Assembly: GCF_014705605.1 (NCBI RefSeq)
Contig: NZ_JACXIZ010000014.1
Span: 157,459 to 221,458 of the forward strand
DNA from: Paenibacillus sabuli
GTDB taxonomy: Bacteria; Bacillota; Bacilli; Paenibacillales; Paenibacillaceae
Direction: 5' to 3'
Length of the DNA stretch: 64,000 nt
Of the stretch, positions 38,519-47,212 are shown piece after piece. Under the pieces are notes generated by a model. That model was given only the letters and a program-made list of their open reading frames with translations. It made no database searches and was not told where the DNA came from. The translations under genes and the position numbers were made by a program. How positions within the stretch are numbered: the stretch's first letter is position 1; each line of letters begins with the position of its first letter.

Positions 38519-38992
38519 CTAGAGCGGCGTCACGATATAATTCGTAAAAGCAACATTCGTCACTTTTCCGCCCTCCGGCAGGACCGGGTTGATCAAATTA
38601 ATCAATTGCGCGGCCAACGCGTCCTTGCCGGCCGAGCCCTTCAGCTCCTCCTCCGTCAGGTCAGAGAGCGTGCGTACGATGATTGGACGAATTTGAATTT
38701 CTTTGATTTTGTCGAATTCTTCCTTTGCCTTTGCCGTATTCATTTGGAACGCCACCCCGAGCACAATGATTGTATTCGGATCCGCGAGGTTCGTTTGAAT
38801 ATCGGCGAGCTCGGCCGTTAGCTCGACGCGCTTGTCGGCGCTCAGCGGCTTCGCCGCCATGCTGCTGTCCGTGCTTGCGGTCTGGCTGCCGGGCGATGGA
38901 TTAAAAAATTGGTTAAACAAATAGACCGCCGCCACCGCAATCAGCGTAATAGCCAGCAAGATGGTGATCATCCACGGCAGCATTTTTTTCAT
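38519..38992 (-). CDS. fliL: Flagellar basal body-associated protein FliL
   Basis: 157 residues from the ATG at 38992 (GGAGGG 8 bases upstream). One N-terminal membrane helix (WMITILLAITLIAVAAVYLF) followed by the periplasm-facing FliL domain with KRVELTAELADIQTNLAD and the LINLINPVLPEGGKVTNVAF end. FliL rings surround stator units. The start is 1 base after the flbD stop, so translation is coupled. Confidence 0.95.
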   Translation of the reverse strand: MKKMLPWMITILLAITLIAVAAVYLFNQFFNPSPGSQTASTDSSMAAKPLSADKRVELTAELADIQTNLADPNTIIVLGVAFQMNTAKAKEEFDKIKEIQIRPIIVRTLSDLTEEELKGSAGKDALAAQLINLINPVLPEGGKVTNVAFTNYIVTPL

Positions 38993-38993
38993 A

Positions 38994-39215
38994 TCAAGTT
39001 CCCTCCGTTTGCTCTGTTCTCGTCGCCGCCGAAACAATGCCGATGGTCCGTAAATACGACTGGATGCGCTCGGCGATTTCGGCCGAGCTTTCCAACGCCA
39101 AATATTTTTTCCCGGTCGTCAGCGTGATCAGCGTGTCGGGAACCTCTTCAACGGTCTCCACCAAAAGGGCATTCAGCATCACCTTCGTTCCGTTCAAACG
39201 CGTCACCGTAATCAT
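38994..39215 (-). CDS. swrD: FlbD/SwrD family protein
   Basis: 73 residues of the FlbD family: MITVTRLNGTKVMLNALLVE, then VEEVPDTLITLTTGKKYLAL. In B. subtilis SwrD raises motor torque and swarming. The C-terminal 15 residues are a low-complexity tail. The gene follows flgE after a 52-base gap with a GC-rich hairpin, and is directly upstream of fliL. Confidence 0.93.
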   Translation of the reverse strand: MITVTRLNGTKVMLNALLVETVEEVPDTLITLTTGKKYLALESSAEIAERIQSYLRTIGIVSAATRTEQTEGT

Positions 39216-39238
39216 TTGGCTTCCTCCAGTCCGCCGGT

Positions 39239-39259
39239 CAGGGGGCTAGCAGCCCCCTG
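39239..39259 (-). promoter_or_regulatory. GC-rich 9-bp hairpin between flgE and flbD
   Basis: CAGGGGGCT (39239-39247) pairs with AGCCCCCTG (39251-39259) around a 3-base loop. It begins just after the flgE stop and has no T tract on the minus strand, so it is more likely an mRNA processing or 3'-protecting structure than a terminator. Confidence 0.65.
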
Positions 39260-39267
39260 CGGTCGCT

Positions 39268-40092
39268 CTATCGTTTCAAATTAACAACTTCCTGGAGCAC
39301 CTCGTCGGATGTCGTGATGATGCGCGAATTGGCCTGGAAGCCGCGCTGCGCGACGATCATTTCGGTAAATTCGGAAGTCAGGTCGACATTGGACATTTCG
39401 AGCTGGCCGGAAATGATGGCGCCCGTGCCCAGCTCCGGATCATTGGCCGCCAAAAATTCGATTTCCTCGCCTTCCGGAAGAGCATTCGGCGTCACGCGAT
39501 ACATATTGCCGCCTATTTTCTCCAGGCCGCTAGGGTTCGTCACTTTGACTACGCCGATCTGAAAATCGGTCGCCTCGCTTGTGCCGTCCTCATTGACCGC
39601 AATAATTGTGCCGTCTTTGGCAATCGTGAACGCCGTCACCGTGTCGTCAAGCTGAATGACTCCACCGCCGGAATCAAGGACGAAGTATCCCTCCGCCGTC
39701 ACCAGCTGACGATTGCCGTCCATCGTGAAATTGCCGGCACGCGTCAAATAGACATTCTCCACGTCTCCTCCCGGCGCTACGGCAAAAAAGCCGTCTCCGT
39801 CGATCCGCATATCGGTCGGTACATTCGTCGTCATTGCACTGCCTGGCGTATGAATCGTATCGATCGCCGACACCGATACGCCAAGTCCGATCTGCTTGGC
39901 ATTGATGCCGCCGCTCTCGCCGTCGACCGATGCCGTGACGCCTGTGACCGTCTGGCTCAAGATGTCGCTGAACATGACACGCCCGGCCTTGAAGCCGACG
40001 GTGTTCACATTGGCAATGTTATTTCCGATGACGTCGAGTTTGGTCTGAAACCCTTTCATTCCGGACACACCGGAGTACATGGATCTAATCAT
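39268..40092 (-). CDS. flgE: Flagellar hook protein FlgE (FlgG-like annotation in some genomes)
   Basis: 274 residues from the ATG at 40092, with AGGGTGAGG 6 bases upstream. The N-terminal rod/hook signature is SGVSGMKGFQTKLDVIGNNI, and the C-terminal FlgE/FlgG motif is FTEMIVAQRGFQANSRIITT. The short length matches the B. subtilis hook protein FlgE, which was once called FlgG, and its position after flgD and the TIGR02530-type gene supports the hook role. FlgG/FlgF rod proteins normally lie elsewhere in these genomes. Confidence 0.93.
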   Translation of the reverse strand: MIRSMYSGVSGMKGFQTKLDVIGNNIANVNTVGFKAGRVMFSDILSQTVTGVTASVDGESGGINAKQIGLGVSVSAIDTIHTPGSAMTTNVPTDMRIDGDGFFAVAPGGDVENVYLTRAGNFTMDGNRQLVTAEGYFVLDSGGGVIQLDDTVTAFTIAKDGTIIAVNEDGTSEATDFQIGVVKVTNPSGLEKIGGNMYRVTPNALPEGEEIEFLAANDPELGTGAIISGQLEMSNVDLTSEFTEMIVAQRGFQANSRIITTSDEVLQEVVNLKR

Positions 40093-40181
40093 GGATCGCC
40101 TCACCCTTCTTTTGGTTGGTATAGTCGGACTGCTTCAGTCGGTCCGCAGTCCCAGCCTCCTGTTCGGTCCGGCCAGTATGT

Positions 40182-40556
40182 TCAGGTTACGATAACTGCA
40201 CTGTCAATCTGGGTGAACACGTTGCCCTGAGCGGCTTTGCCTTCCAGCGCAGTAACCACGGTACGACTCGGCACATTGACGATCATCGCCACGTCCCTGA
40301 ACATGACGAGCGAATCCTTCGCGCCCTTGGCCTCCGCCTCGTCAATTGCGCTGGCAATGCGCGTTAGCTGCTCCGGCTGTAATTCGATGCCGCGCTGCCG
40401 CATCCGCACCTCGGCATGGTGGCTAAACTTAAGCACACGATCGTTGAGCATCTCCCGAAAAGACGTCTCCTGCCGTGTCGAATCGGATGATTTGCGCGCA
40501 CCGATCGGCGTCGAAGGTCCGTGATACAATCGCCCGATCTGCATAGCATCAGCCAT
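40182..40556 (-). CDS. TIGR02530-type flagellar operon protein
   Basis: 124 residues of the conserved flagellar operon family known as TIGR02530. The core is LKFSHHAEVRMRQRGIELQP, followed by LVMFRDVAMIVNVPSRTVVT. The family occurs only next to flgD and flgE and its role is not established; hook assembly is inferred. Its start overlaps flgD by 8 bases. An 89-base gap to flgE contains an imperfect hairpin (ACTGC/GCAGT) and no promoter I would call. Confidence 0.9.
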   Translation of the reverse strand: MADAMQIGRLYHGPSTPIGARKSSDSTRQETSFREMLNDRVLKFSHHAEVRMRQRGIELQPEQLTRIASAIDEAEAKGAKDSLVMFRDVAMIVNVPSRTVVTALEGKAAQGNVFTQIDSAVIVT

Positions 40557-41100
40557 TTTCTACCGCCCCGTCGTCATCCTCGGCACCGCCGTCGTCCACA
40601 CCGTCATCTTCGGAAGGCTCTTCGACCGGCGACGTTTCTTCGTCGCCGTCTCCTTCAGGAGCCGCTTCCGCAATGGAAATGATATCTTCTACGGGGATGG
40701 CCGTCTCGCCCACTGTGGCGTACTGCACGCCTTCGCTGACAACAATCGAATCGACGACTCCGCTCTTCATCACCGTTTGCCCGGTGCTCTCGTTGAGCTC
40801 CATCCATTGAATCGTTTTGCCGATCATGCTGGAGGCAGTGCCGAGATTTTGGCGCATTAGCGTCATTTCACTGGCCATATTCATAAGCTGCTCCACCGAC
40901 GTGAACTGGGCCATCTGAGCGATGAACTCCCGGTCCTGCAGCGGCTGCATCGGGTCCTGATAACGAAGCTGTGTAACCAGAATTTTCAAAAAATCATCCT
41001 TGCCGAGCGTATCGCTATTCGTTTTCTCGGCCGTTTTAAGGACGTTCGACGAATGATAGTTCGGCCATACGGCGTTTGTGCCTATCGATGTGCTTGCCAC
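40549..41100 (-). CDS. flgD: Flagellar hook capping protein FlgD, with acidic tail
   Basis: 183 residues. The conserved FlgD N-terminal region is complete: LGKDDFLKILVTQLRYQDPM, then FTSVEQLMNMASEM. After a short domain that ends near residue 145 there is a very acidic tail of about 38 residues, almost all Glu, Asp, Gly and Pro. The large C-terminal FlgD domain of enterobacteria is absent, as in B. subtilis. FlgD caps the growing hook and is exported. Confidence 0.95.
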   Translation of the reverse strand: MASTSIGTNAVWPNYHSSNVLKTAEKTNSDTLGKDDFLKILVTQLRYQDPMQPLQDREFIAQMAQFTSVEQLMNMASEMTLMRQNLGTASSMIGKTIQWMELNESTGQTVMKSGVVDSIVVSEGVQYATVGETAIPVEDIISIAEAAPEGDGDEETSPVEEPSEDDGVDDGGAEDDDGAVENG

Positions 41101-41137
41101 TTCCGCATCACCTCCGTCCTGTTTTGTTGGTAGCGGC

Positions 41138-42631
41138 CTAAGCCGTCACATTGACAGTCCGGCCGTAGCCCAGGCCATCCAGGCCGAGCTGCTCGCTGAT
41201 CTCATTCAGCTCGCTGTCGAATCGGCTCTCGCCGCCCGAGGCGGATTCATTGTGCCGGTGCTCGGACTGCTGCTCGCGCTGAGACCCGGGCTGACGGCCG
41301 CCAAGCTCGCTCTGCGCGTGCGCCTGCGGCTGCGACACCTCCAGGCGATCGACCTGCAATCCTTGCTGCTGCAACGCTGAGCGCAACTGGGACAGTTGGC
41401 TCTCCAGCATGTCTTTGGCCATACTGTTGTCCGCCATAATTTGTGCGGTCAATTGGCCGTGGTGGAGCGTGATCCGGATGTTCACCTCGCCCAGTTGCTC
41501 CGGGTGAAGCGTCAATCGCGCCTCCGTCGTGCCTTGACCGCCGGAAGTGCGAAACTGCTTGATCAGCATTCCCGTCATCGTCTCGGCGAACTGCTGGATA
41601 GGCACCGGCTGACTGAAGACCAGTCGAGACGTCTGCGGCGCCTTATTGCCGGTATCCGGCAGCACAGCGGCGGCTGCCGCAGGCGCCGGGAAAGCCGAGT
41701 CCTCTGGCAGTGCCTCGCCACCGGTCTGCGTCTTTCGCTCTCCGACGGCTTGCACCGTCCATTCTGGCCGGAACAACAACGAATGGCTCAGCTTCAGCAG
41801 GTGGTCCTGCGCCCCGCTTGCAGAGCGCGTCACGACTTGGAGCGTCCCGCCCTTCAGATCCAGCTCCGACTCCATGTCGACCGCAAGACCGGTCGGCAAG
41901 GCGCTATCGGCCCGCTTTCCGCTTACGAGCGCCGTCAACGCTGCGAGCTGCCGTTCTAGGAGCGGTCCGTATTTTTGCTCCGCCGCAGGTTCCAGGCCTT
42001 GGACCAGCTCGGCACGCAGCTGTTGGACCGCCTGGAGCAGCTCTTGCTTGAGCGTAGCCCCTTGACGCGGCTCGGCAGCCGCCGAAGTCATGCTATCCTC
42101 GCCGACAGCGACCGACCGATCATGCAAGCCGGGCGATCCAGCTCCAGCCAGCGCGGCTTCGGTCAGAAGCGTGGCCAGCTTGGATAGCGTCTGTTCCAGC
42201 TCCGGTGTGCCGTCTGCCTCCATCATCGAGGACGCGGATGCTTGCGTCTGCGTCTGTACGAGCATGCGGATCATCTCATCCACCATCACCAGCAGCTCCT
42301 GCTGCTCGGCTTCATCGAGCGGTGCGAGATCCGGGCCGCCTGCATCCTCGCTTTGCAGCAGAGCTTCCAATTTGTCGAGCTGCTCCATCCATTGTTCGGC
42401 GCCTGAGTGTCCGGCCAACGCCTGCAGCAGCGCGCTAGGGATGCCCGGACGAGCTGACGCCGCGAGCGCCAGCTCGGATAGCGGCCGCGCCTCCCCGGAC
42501 GACAGCTTGCCGAGCTGCTGCAGCACTTGCGCAAAGGCTTGACCGGATTCCGATCCGCCGCTCGTCATTGCATGCACCGGCGTCGAAGAAGTATTGCCCG
42601 AAATCAGGCTCATCAACTGATTCATTTGCAT
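41138..42631 (-). CDS. fliK: Flagellar hook-length control protein FliK
   Basis: 497 residues from the ATG at 42631, with AGGAGGTG 5 to 8 bases upstream; an ATG directly before it at 42634 is an alternative. The long N-terminal part is Ala/Gln/Ser-rich and poorly conserved. The Flg_hook C-terminal domain reads ARLTLHPEQLGEVNIRITLH and ESQLSQLRSALQQQGLQVDR, typical of FliK. The N-terminal part acts as a molecular ruler; the C-terminal domain triggers FlhB. The C-terminal end is His/Gln/Ser-rich. Confidence 0.93.
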   Translation of the reverse strand: MQMNQLMSLISGNTSSTPVHAMTSGGSESGQAFAQVLQQLGKLSSGEARPLSELALAASARPGIPSALLQALAGHSGAEQWMEQLDKLEALLQSEDAGGPDLAPLDEAEQQELLVMVDEMIRMLVQTQTQASASSMMEADGTPELEQTLSKLATLLTEAALAGAGSPGLHDRSVAVGEDSMTSAAAEPRQGATLKQELLQAVQQLRAELVQGLEPAAEQKYGPLLERQLAALTALVSGKRADSALPTGLAVDMESELDLKGGTLQVVTRSASGAQDHLLKLSHSLLFRPEWTVQAVGERKTQTGGEALPEDSAFPAPAAAAAVLPDTGNKAPQTSRLVFSQPVPIQQFAETMTGMLIKQFRTSGGQGTTEARLTLHPEQLGEVNIRITLHHGQLTAQIMADNSMAKDMLESQLSQLRSALQQQGLQVDRLEVSQPQAHAQSELGGRQPGSQREQQSEHRHNESASGGESRFDSELNEISEQLGLDGLGYGRTVNVTA

Positions 42632-42660
42632 CATTTCACCTCCTTTCGCATGCCGGCCAA

Positions 42661-43575
42661 TCAAGCGCCCGGCGTCAACTTCGATGCCAACTGAGCCGTC
42701 AAAGCTTCGTCCGCCTCGCTCATCGCCGCCAAAATTTGCGAGCGCGCGCCGCTGTTGACGGCGTTCAAAATACGCAACACCTTGGCCTGACTTAACTTGG
42801 CCATCTCCAGCAGGAGCTTGCCGGCGCTCTCGGGATTCATGCTCGAGAACGTCGCACTCAGCTCGGTTTCGTCCATCGCGCTCGAGGAAGGCGCGGGAGA
42901 GGCCTCCAATTTGTCGATGCGCGCCTGAAGCGCGGCCAACTGCTGATTGGCTACCGGGGTCATGTCTTTCATTTTCAGCGTGACCGCGGCAGCCGTTTCA
43001 GGATTCATGCGCTCCATGATTCGCACGCGATCCTCCGGCCGCATCGCGCCGAATAGCAAAGCAATCTCCTCGAGCTCCATGCTCTCCAGGATCGGCGCCG
43101 CGCGGCTAGGCGTAATCTGGGTATACATCGAGGCCAGGCTCTTGATATGCGCCTCGTATTCGTCCTCGCTCAATTGCGCCTCCTCCGAGGTCAGGGTGAG
43201 CTGCTCCAGCTCGCTCTGCAGCTCCGCAATGGTCTGCTCCTGCTCTTGTCCGGTCGACTGCAAGGCGGAGAGCTCCGATTCCTTGCCGGCAAGCGCGGCT
43301 TCCAGCTCTTCAATCTTTGCAGTCAGATTGGTCGAGCGCAGCGCATTGTCGTCGACCTCGTTCTCCTCCGCCGGCGGAGCGGGGAACAGCCCGCCGATCA
43401 CAGGAATCCCGCTCCCGATATCGAGCACCTTTTCTCTCAGGCCGGTATTGAAGATCAGGAGCAGGGCGCCCAGCAGCACCAGCGTGAACAAAATCGGCGT
43501 GATGAAAAACATCGTGCGCTCCAGACCGCTGTAGCTTCTTTCTCCTTCCAACTCGCTCAAGCGTATCCCCTCCAT
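42661..43575 (-). CDS. MotE/YlxF family protein with MgtE-N-like domain
   Basis: 304 residues. One membrane helix (FFITPILFTLVLLGALLLIF), a coiled coil (about 85-140) and an MgtE-N-like helical domain (about 150-225) with MEERMN-like repeats such as RVRIMERMNPETAAAVTLKM. A second shorter repeat lies near 245-300. The arrangement matches MotE of Sinorhizobium and YlxF of Bacillus, which sit between fliJ and fliK. It is probably a periplasmic or membrane chaperone for motor/hook parts; the function in Firmicutes is not established. Confidence 0.85.
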   Translation of the reverse strand: MEGIRLSELEGERSYSGLERTMFFITPILFTLVLLGALLLIFNTGLREKVLDIGSGIPVIGGLFPAPPAEENEVDDNALRSTNLTAKIEELEAALAGKESELSALQSTGQEQEQTIAELQSELEQLTLTSEEAQLSEDEYEAHIKSLASMYTQITPSRAAPILESMELEEIALLFGAMRPEDRVRIMERMNPETAAAVTLKMKDMTPVANQQLAALQARIDKLEASPAPSSSAMDETELSATFSSMNPESAGKLLLEMAKLSQAKVLRILNAVNSGARSQILAAMSEADEALTAQLASKLTPGA

Positions 43576-43602
43576 GCGCGGGTCATTCTTATCGCTCCGG
43601 AC

Positions 43603-44049
43603 TCAGCGCGCATGCCGCACGCTGGCCAATTCATCGAGCTCGTTTTGCTCTTGTGTCAGACGAAATTGCGTAAATTTCAGCAGCGATTGCTCGCGCGCCT
43701 TCTGCCATACTTTCTCATCCTTCGCTTTCAGAGCAAGCGCATCTTGCCGCTTGGCCACGGCCGCCTGCGCTTCGCGCACGGCCTCCAGCTTGCGGGCGAT
43801 GCATTGATCGAGATGCTCCAAGTACTGCTGATAAGTCCGCAGCTCCGAGAGCGACACCGAGCGCCCCGCAGCTTGGGAGAGCGTATCGTACCAGCGAAGC
43901 CGCTCCTGCCGCAGCTGCTGCAGCGCGCCGTCGACCTCGCTCAACTGTGCGTTAGCTTCCGCCAGCCCCCATTCAGCCTGCGTCTTTTCGTTTTTTTTAA
44001 GATCGACGATTTTTTGATACGGGTACCGGTAAGCCGCCATATTCTGCAT
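43603..44049 (-). CDS. fliJ: Flagellar export chaperone/ATPase partner FliJ
   Basis: 148 residues, almost entirely coiled coil, with AYRYPYQKIVDLKKNEKTQA at the start and a DALALKAKDEKVWQKARE segment near the end. FliJ inserts in the FliI ring and recycles export chaperones. The ATG at 44049 overlaps the fliI stop as TGATG, and AGGAG lies 3 bases before it; an ATG four codons later is an alternative start. Confidence 0.92.
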   Translation of the reverse strand: MQNMAAYRYPYQKIVDLKKNEKTQAEWGLAEANAQLSEVDGALQQLRQERLRWYDTLSQAAGRSVSLSELRTYQQYLEHLDQCIARKLEAVREAQAAVAKRQDALALKAKDEKVWQKAREQSLLKFTQFRLTQEQNELDELASVRHAR

Positions 44050-45374
44050 CAACTCCTATAAAAGTCAATCAGCAGCCGTTGCTTGGCTTCGCTGTAACTC
44101 ACCTTCTCGTCCGTGCGCTGCATCATATAGGCGCGAATCGAACCGTAAGCGGCGATGGCCTGGTCGATCTCGACGTTGGAGCCGCTCTGATAGGCGCCGA
44201 TATTGATGAGATCTTCGGATTCGCGATAAGTCGCCAACAGTCGCTTCAGCTCTTCCGCCGCTTTTTGCTGGTCGCCCGGCACAATATCCTTCATGACCCG
44301 GCTGACCGAGGCGAGCACGTCGATGGCCGGAAAATGCCCCTTGTACGCAAGCCCCCGGCTGAGTACAATATGTCCGTCCAGGATGCCCCTTACGGCGTCG
44401 GCGATCGGCTCGTTCATATCGTCGCCGTCGACCAGCACCGTGTAAAAGGCCGTGATCGACCCGCTGGGGCCCGTCCCTGCGCGCTCAAGCAGCTTGGGGA
44501 GCTCGGCGAACACCGACGGCGTGTAGCCCCGTGTCGCCGGCGGCTCGCCGATGGCCAGGCCGACCTCGCGGAGCGCCGTGGCATAGCGCGTGACCGAATC
44601 CATCATCAGCATGACGTTGAGCCCGCGATCACGAAAAAATTCGGCGATCGTAGTAGCGATTAACGCACCCTTCATCCGAATCAGCGCCGGCTGATCGGAG
44701 GTCGCCACGACTACCACCGAGCGTGCCAGACCTTCGGGTCCGAGATCTTTTTCAATGAATTCCAGCACTTCGCGTCCGCGTTCGCCGATTAATGCGATGA
44801 CATTGACATCCGCCGACGTATTGCGCGCAATCATGCCGAGCAGCGTGCTCTTGCCGACGCCGGAGCCGGCGAAGATGCCGACCCGCTGACCTTGTCCCAC
44901 CGTGAGCAAGCCGTCGATTGCCCGCACGCCGATGCTCAGCGGCGACTTGACACGCGGGCGCAGCAGCGGATTGGAGGGCGCGCTGGTGGTCGAATAATGC
45001 GGCATGCGCACCGGCAGCCTGGTGCCGTCCAGCGGCTGACCCAGTCCGTCCAATACCTTGCCGAGCAGCTCCGAGCCCACCTGCACAGTCAGCGGCTTGC
45101 CTGTGCTGACGACGTCGCAACCCGGTCCGATGGATTGCAGATTGCCAAGCGGCATCAGGATGACTTTGTTGTCCCGGAATCCGACTACCTCCGCTTTGAG
45201 CGGCTTCGCCGATTTGGCCGGGTAGATGTCGCATACATCGCCTACACTTGCATCCGGTCCTTCCGACTCCACCGTGAGGCCGATCACCTGCGTCACCTTA
45301 CCGTTGACACGGATCGGATCGAGCGTGCGCAAGTGCTCCGTATAGCGGCGAATATCAAGCGGTGGTAGGCTCAT
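44049..45374 (-). CDS. fliI: Flagellum-specific ATPase FliI
   Basis: 441 residues of the F1-beta-like ATPase family. The Walker A motif GSGVGKST is at 170-177 and the family signature TPSVFAELPKLLERAGTG follows, with the conserved VTRYATALREVGLAIGEPPA stretch before it. FliI, with FliH and FliJ, drives export substrate delivery to FlhA. Its start overlaps fliH by 20 bases. Confidence 0.97.
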   Translation of the reverse strand: MSLPPLDIRRYTEHLRTLDPIRVNGKVTQVIGLTVESEGPDASVGDVCDIYPAKSAKPLKAEVVGFRDNKVILMPLGNLQSIGPGCDVVSTGKPLTVQVGSELLGKVLDGLGQPLDGTRLPVRMPHYSTTSAPSNPLLRPRVKSPLSIGVRAIDGLLTVGQGQRVGIFAGSGVGKSTLLGMIARNTSADVNVIALIGERGREVLEFIEKDLGPEGLARSVVVVATSDQPALIRMKGALIATTIAEFFRDRGLNVMLMMDSVTRYATALREVGLAIGEPPATRGYTPSVFAELPKLLERAGTGPSGSITAFYTVLVDGDDMNEPIADAVRGILDGHIVLSRGLAYKGHFPAIDVLASVSRVMKDIVPGDQQKAAEELKRLLATYRESEDLINIGAYQSGSNVEIDQAIAAYGSIRAYMMQRTDEKVSYSEAKQRLLIDFYRS

Positions 45375-46203
45375 CCGGCTCGCCTCCTTCCGCTTGCTGC
45401 AGCGCCAGCTGCATCAGCTCGCGCTTGATTTCTTCCAGCTGGGTGTCGATGCGCGCGTCAATGCTGCCATATGCAGACCGAATGACACAGCCCTGATCCT
45501 GAATAGCAGCGTCGGGCAGGATCTGCAGCTGCGCCTGCGAATCGACCACGGCCGCCAATTCGTCGCGCGCGGCTTGTACGAACGCCAGCTGCGAAGGGGC
45601 GACGCACACCGTAATGAGGCCTTGCTCATGTCTGCGCGCGAGCGACTTTCGAATCAGCTCCAGAGCGAGGGACGTATCCTGCTCCAGTTCGCGGCCGATG
45701 ATTTTTGCGGCGATTGCGCAGCTCAGCTCGAGCAAAAAAGGCTCGGCCTCTTGAATGATCTGCTCGCGCGTTCGGCGGGCTTGCTCCAGGAGTTGTCTCG
45801 ATTCCGTGAGGGAGGCTTCCCAGCTCGCTGCATTTTCGGCCTCTCCCTGTGCAATTCCTTCCTCGCGTCCTTGCTCATAGCCCTCGTGTTTGGCAGTGGC
45901 TTCCATATCCTCGTCTTGGGCTCGCTTGTCGGCCCACCATTGCTCGATCTGTTCCCGCGCCTCGGCCAGCTGCTGCTCCGCCTGACGGCCGGCCTGCTCG
46001 ATCCGCTCGGTCGCCACGGACTCGGCATCACCGAGAATCCGATCGCGCATCGAGAGCGTTTCGGCGTCCGGCCCTTGCGCCTCGGCAGGCTCATCGTCCG
46101 TCTCTGCAGCGGATGCCGCGTATCGATTATCCCACTGCAGCTTTTTGAGCTCCTCCATGGAGATGACGCGCGTAGCCTTGAACAGATTAGACAATGATAT
46201 CAT
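45355..46203 (-). CDS. fliH: Flagellar assembly protein FliH
   Basis: 282 residues. The N terminus binds FliN/FliY and FlhA in related proteins, then a long Glu/Gln-rich coiled coil with heptad and GxxxG-like Ala repeats (about 60-140) and a C-terminal domain (about 140-260) that binds FliI. The family has low sequence identity, but the composition, size and place between fliG and fliI make the assignment firm. The start overlaps fliG by 17 bases. Confidence 0.93.
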   Translation of the reverse strand: MISLSNLFKATRVISMEELKKLQWDNRYAASAAETDDEPAEAQGPDAETLSMRDRILGDAESVATERIEQAGRQAEQQLAEAREQIEQWWADKRAQDEDMEATAKHEGYEQGREEGIAQGEAENAASWEASLTESRQLLEQARRTREQIIQEAEPFLLELSCAIAAKIIGRELEQDTSLALELIRKSLARRHEQGLITVCVAPSQLAFVQAARDELAAVVDSQAQLQILPDAAIQDQGCVIRSAYGSIDARIDTQLEEIKRELMQLALQQAEGGEPDEPTTA

Positions 46204-47200
46204 CTCCTCCGCCGCGGGCGATGATTACTTCGCCGGACTCTTCCAGCCTGCGGATCGTCGCGACGATCCGCGTCTGTGCCTCTTCTACATCACGCAGCCG
46301 CACCGGCCCCATGTATTCCATCTCTTCCTTGAACGTCTCCGACATCCGTTTGGACATGTTCCGGAAGATGGCATCGCGCACCTCTTCGCTTGCCACCTTC
46401 AGTGCCAGCTGCAGATCGGCGTTGTCGATATCGCGAATGATGCGTTGAATCGAACGATTGTCGATATTGACGATATCCTCGAACACGAACATGCGTTTTT
46501 TGATTTCTTCCGCCAGTTCAGGGTCCTGGATCTCCAGCGAATCGAGGATGGTGCGCTCCGTGCCGCGATCGACACCATTCAAAATTTGGACGATTGATTC
46601 AATACCGCCCGCGATGGTGTAATCTTGTGTAACGGTCGAAGACAGCTTCTGCTCGAGTATGCGCTCCACCTGTGAGATGACCTCCGGCGAAGTACTGTCC
46701 ATAATGGCAATGCGCCGCGCCACATCCGCCTGCTTGTCCTGCGGCAGCGACGACAATATAGCTGCGGATTGTTCGGATTGCAAGTAAGAAAGCACGAGTG
46801 CGATCGTTTGTGAATTTTCGTTTTGGATAAAATTCAAGATTTGGCTCGGATCGGCCTTGCGCGCGAAGTCAAACGGTCTGACCTGCAAAGTAGCGGTCAG
46901 GCGATTGATCACACTCAAGGCGCGCTGTTCGCCCAGCGCCTTCTCCAGGATCGTTTTGGCGTACACAATGCCGCCTTGCGAGATGTATTCCTGCGCCATG
47001 CAAATCTGATGAAATTCACCTAAGATCGTTTCCTTGTCGGAACTCTCGACCTTGCGCACATTTGCAATCTCAAGCGTCAACTGCTCGATTTCGTCGTCGC
47101 GCAAATGCTTGAAAATTTGCGCAGACACTTCCGGGCCCAGCGTGATGAGCAAAATGGCCGCTTTTTGACGTCCTGAAAGTCCTTGCATCGTGTTCGCCAT
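46187..47200 (-). CDS. fliG: Flagellar motor switch protein FliG
   Basis: 337 residues with the N-terminal FliF-binding domain (SGRQKAAILLITLGPEVSAQ), the middle armadillo repeats and the C-terminal torque domain with the charged helix that meets the MotA stator (FVFEDIVNIDNRSIQRIIRD). FliG is the rotor-side torque generator. It follows fliF by 12 bases. Confidence 0.97.
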   Translation of the reverse strand: MANTMQGLSGRQKAAILLITLGPEVSAQIFKHLRDDEIEQLTLEIANVRKVESSDKETILGEFHQICMAQEYISQGGIVYAKTILEKALGEQRALSVINRLTATLQVRPFDFARKADPSQILNFIQNENSQTIALVLSYLQSEQSAAILSSLPQDKQADVARRIAIMDSTSPEVISQVERILEQKLSSTVTQDYTIAGGIESIVQILNGVDRGTERTILDSLEIQDPELAEEIKKRMFVFEDIVNIDNRSIQRIIRDIDNADLQLALKVASEEVRDAIFRNMSKRMSETFKEEMEYMGPVRLRDVEEAQTRIVATIRRLEESGEVIIARGGGDDIIV

Positions 47201-47212
47201 CTACACCCACCT

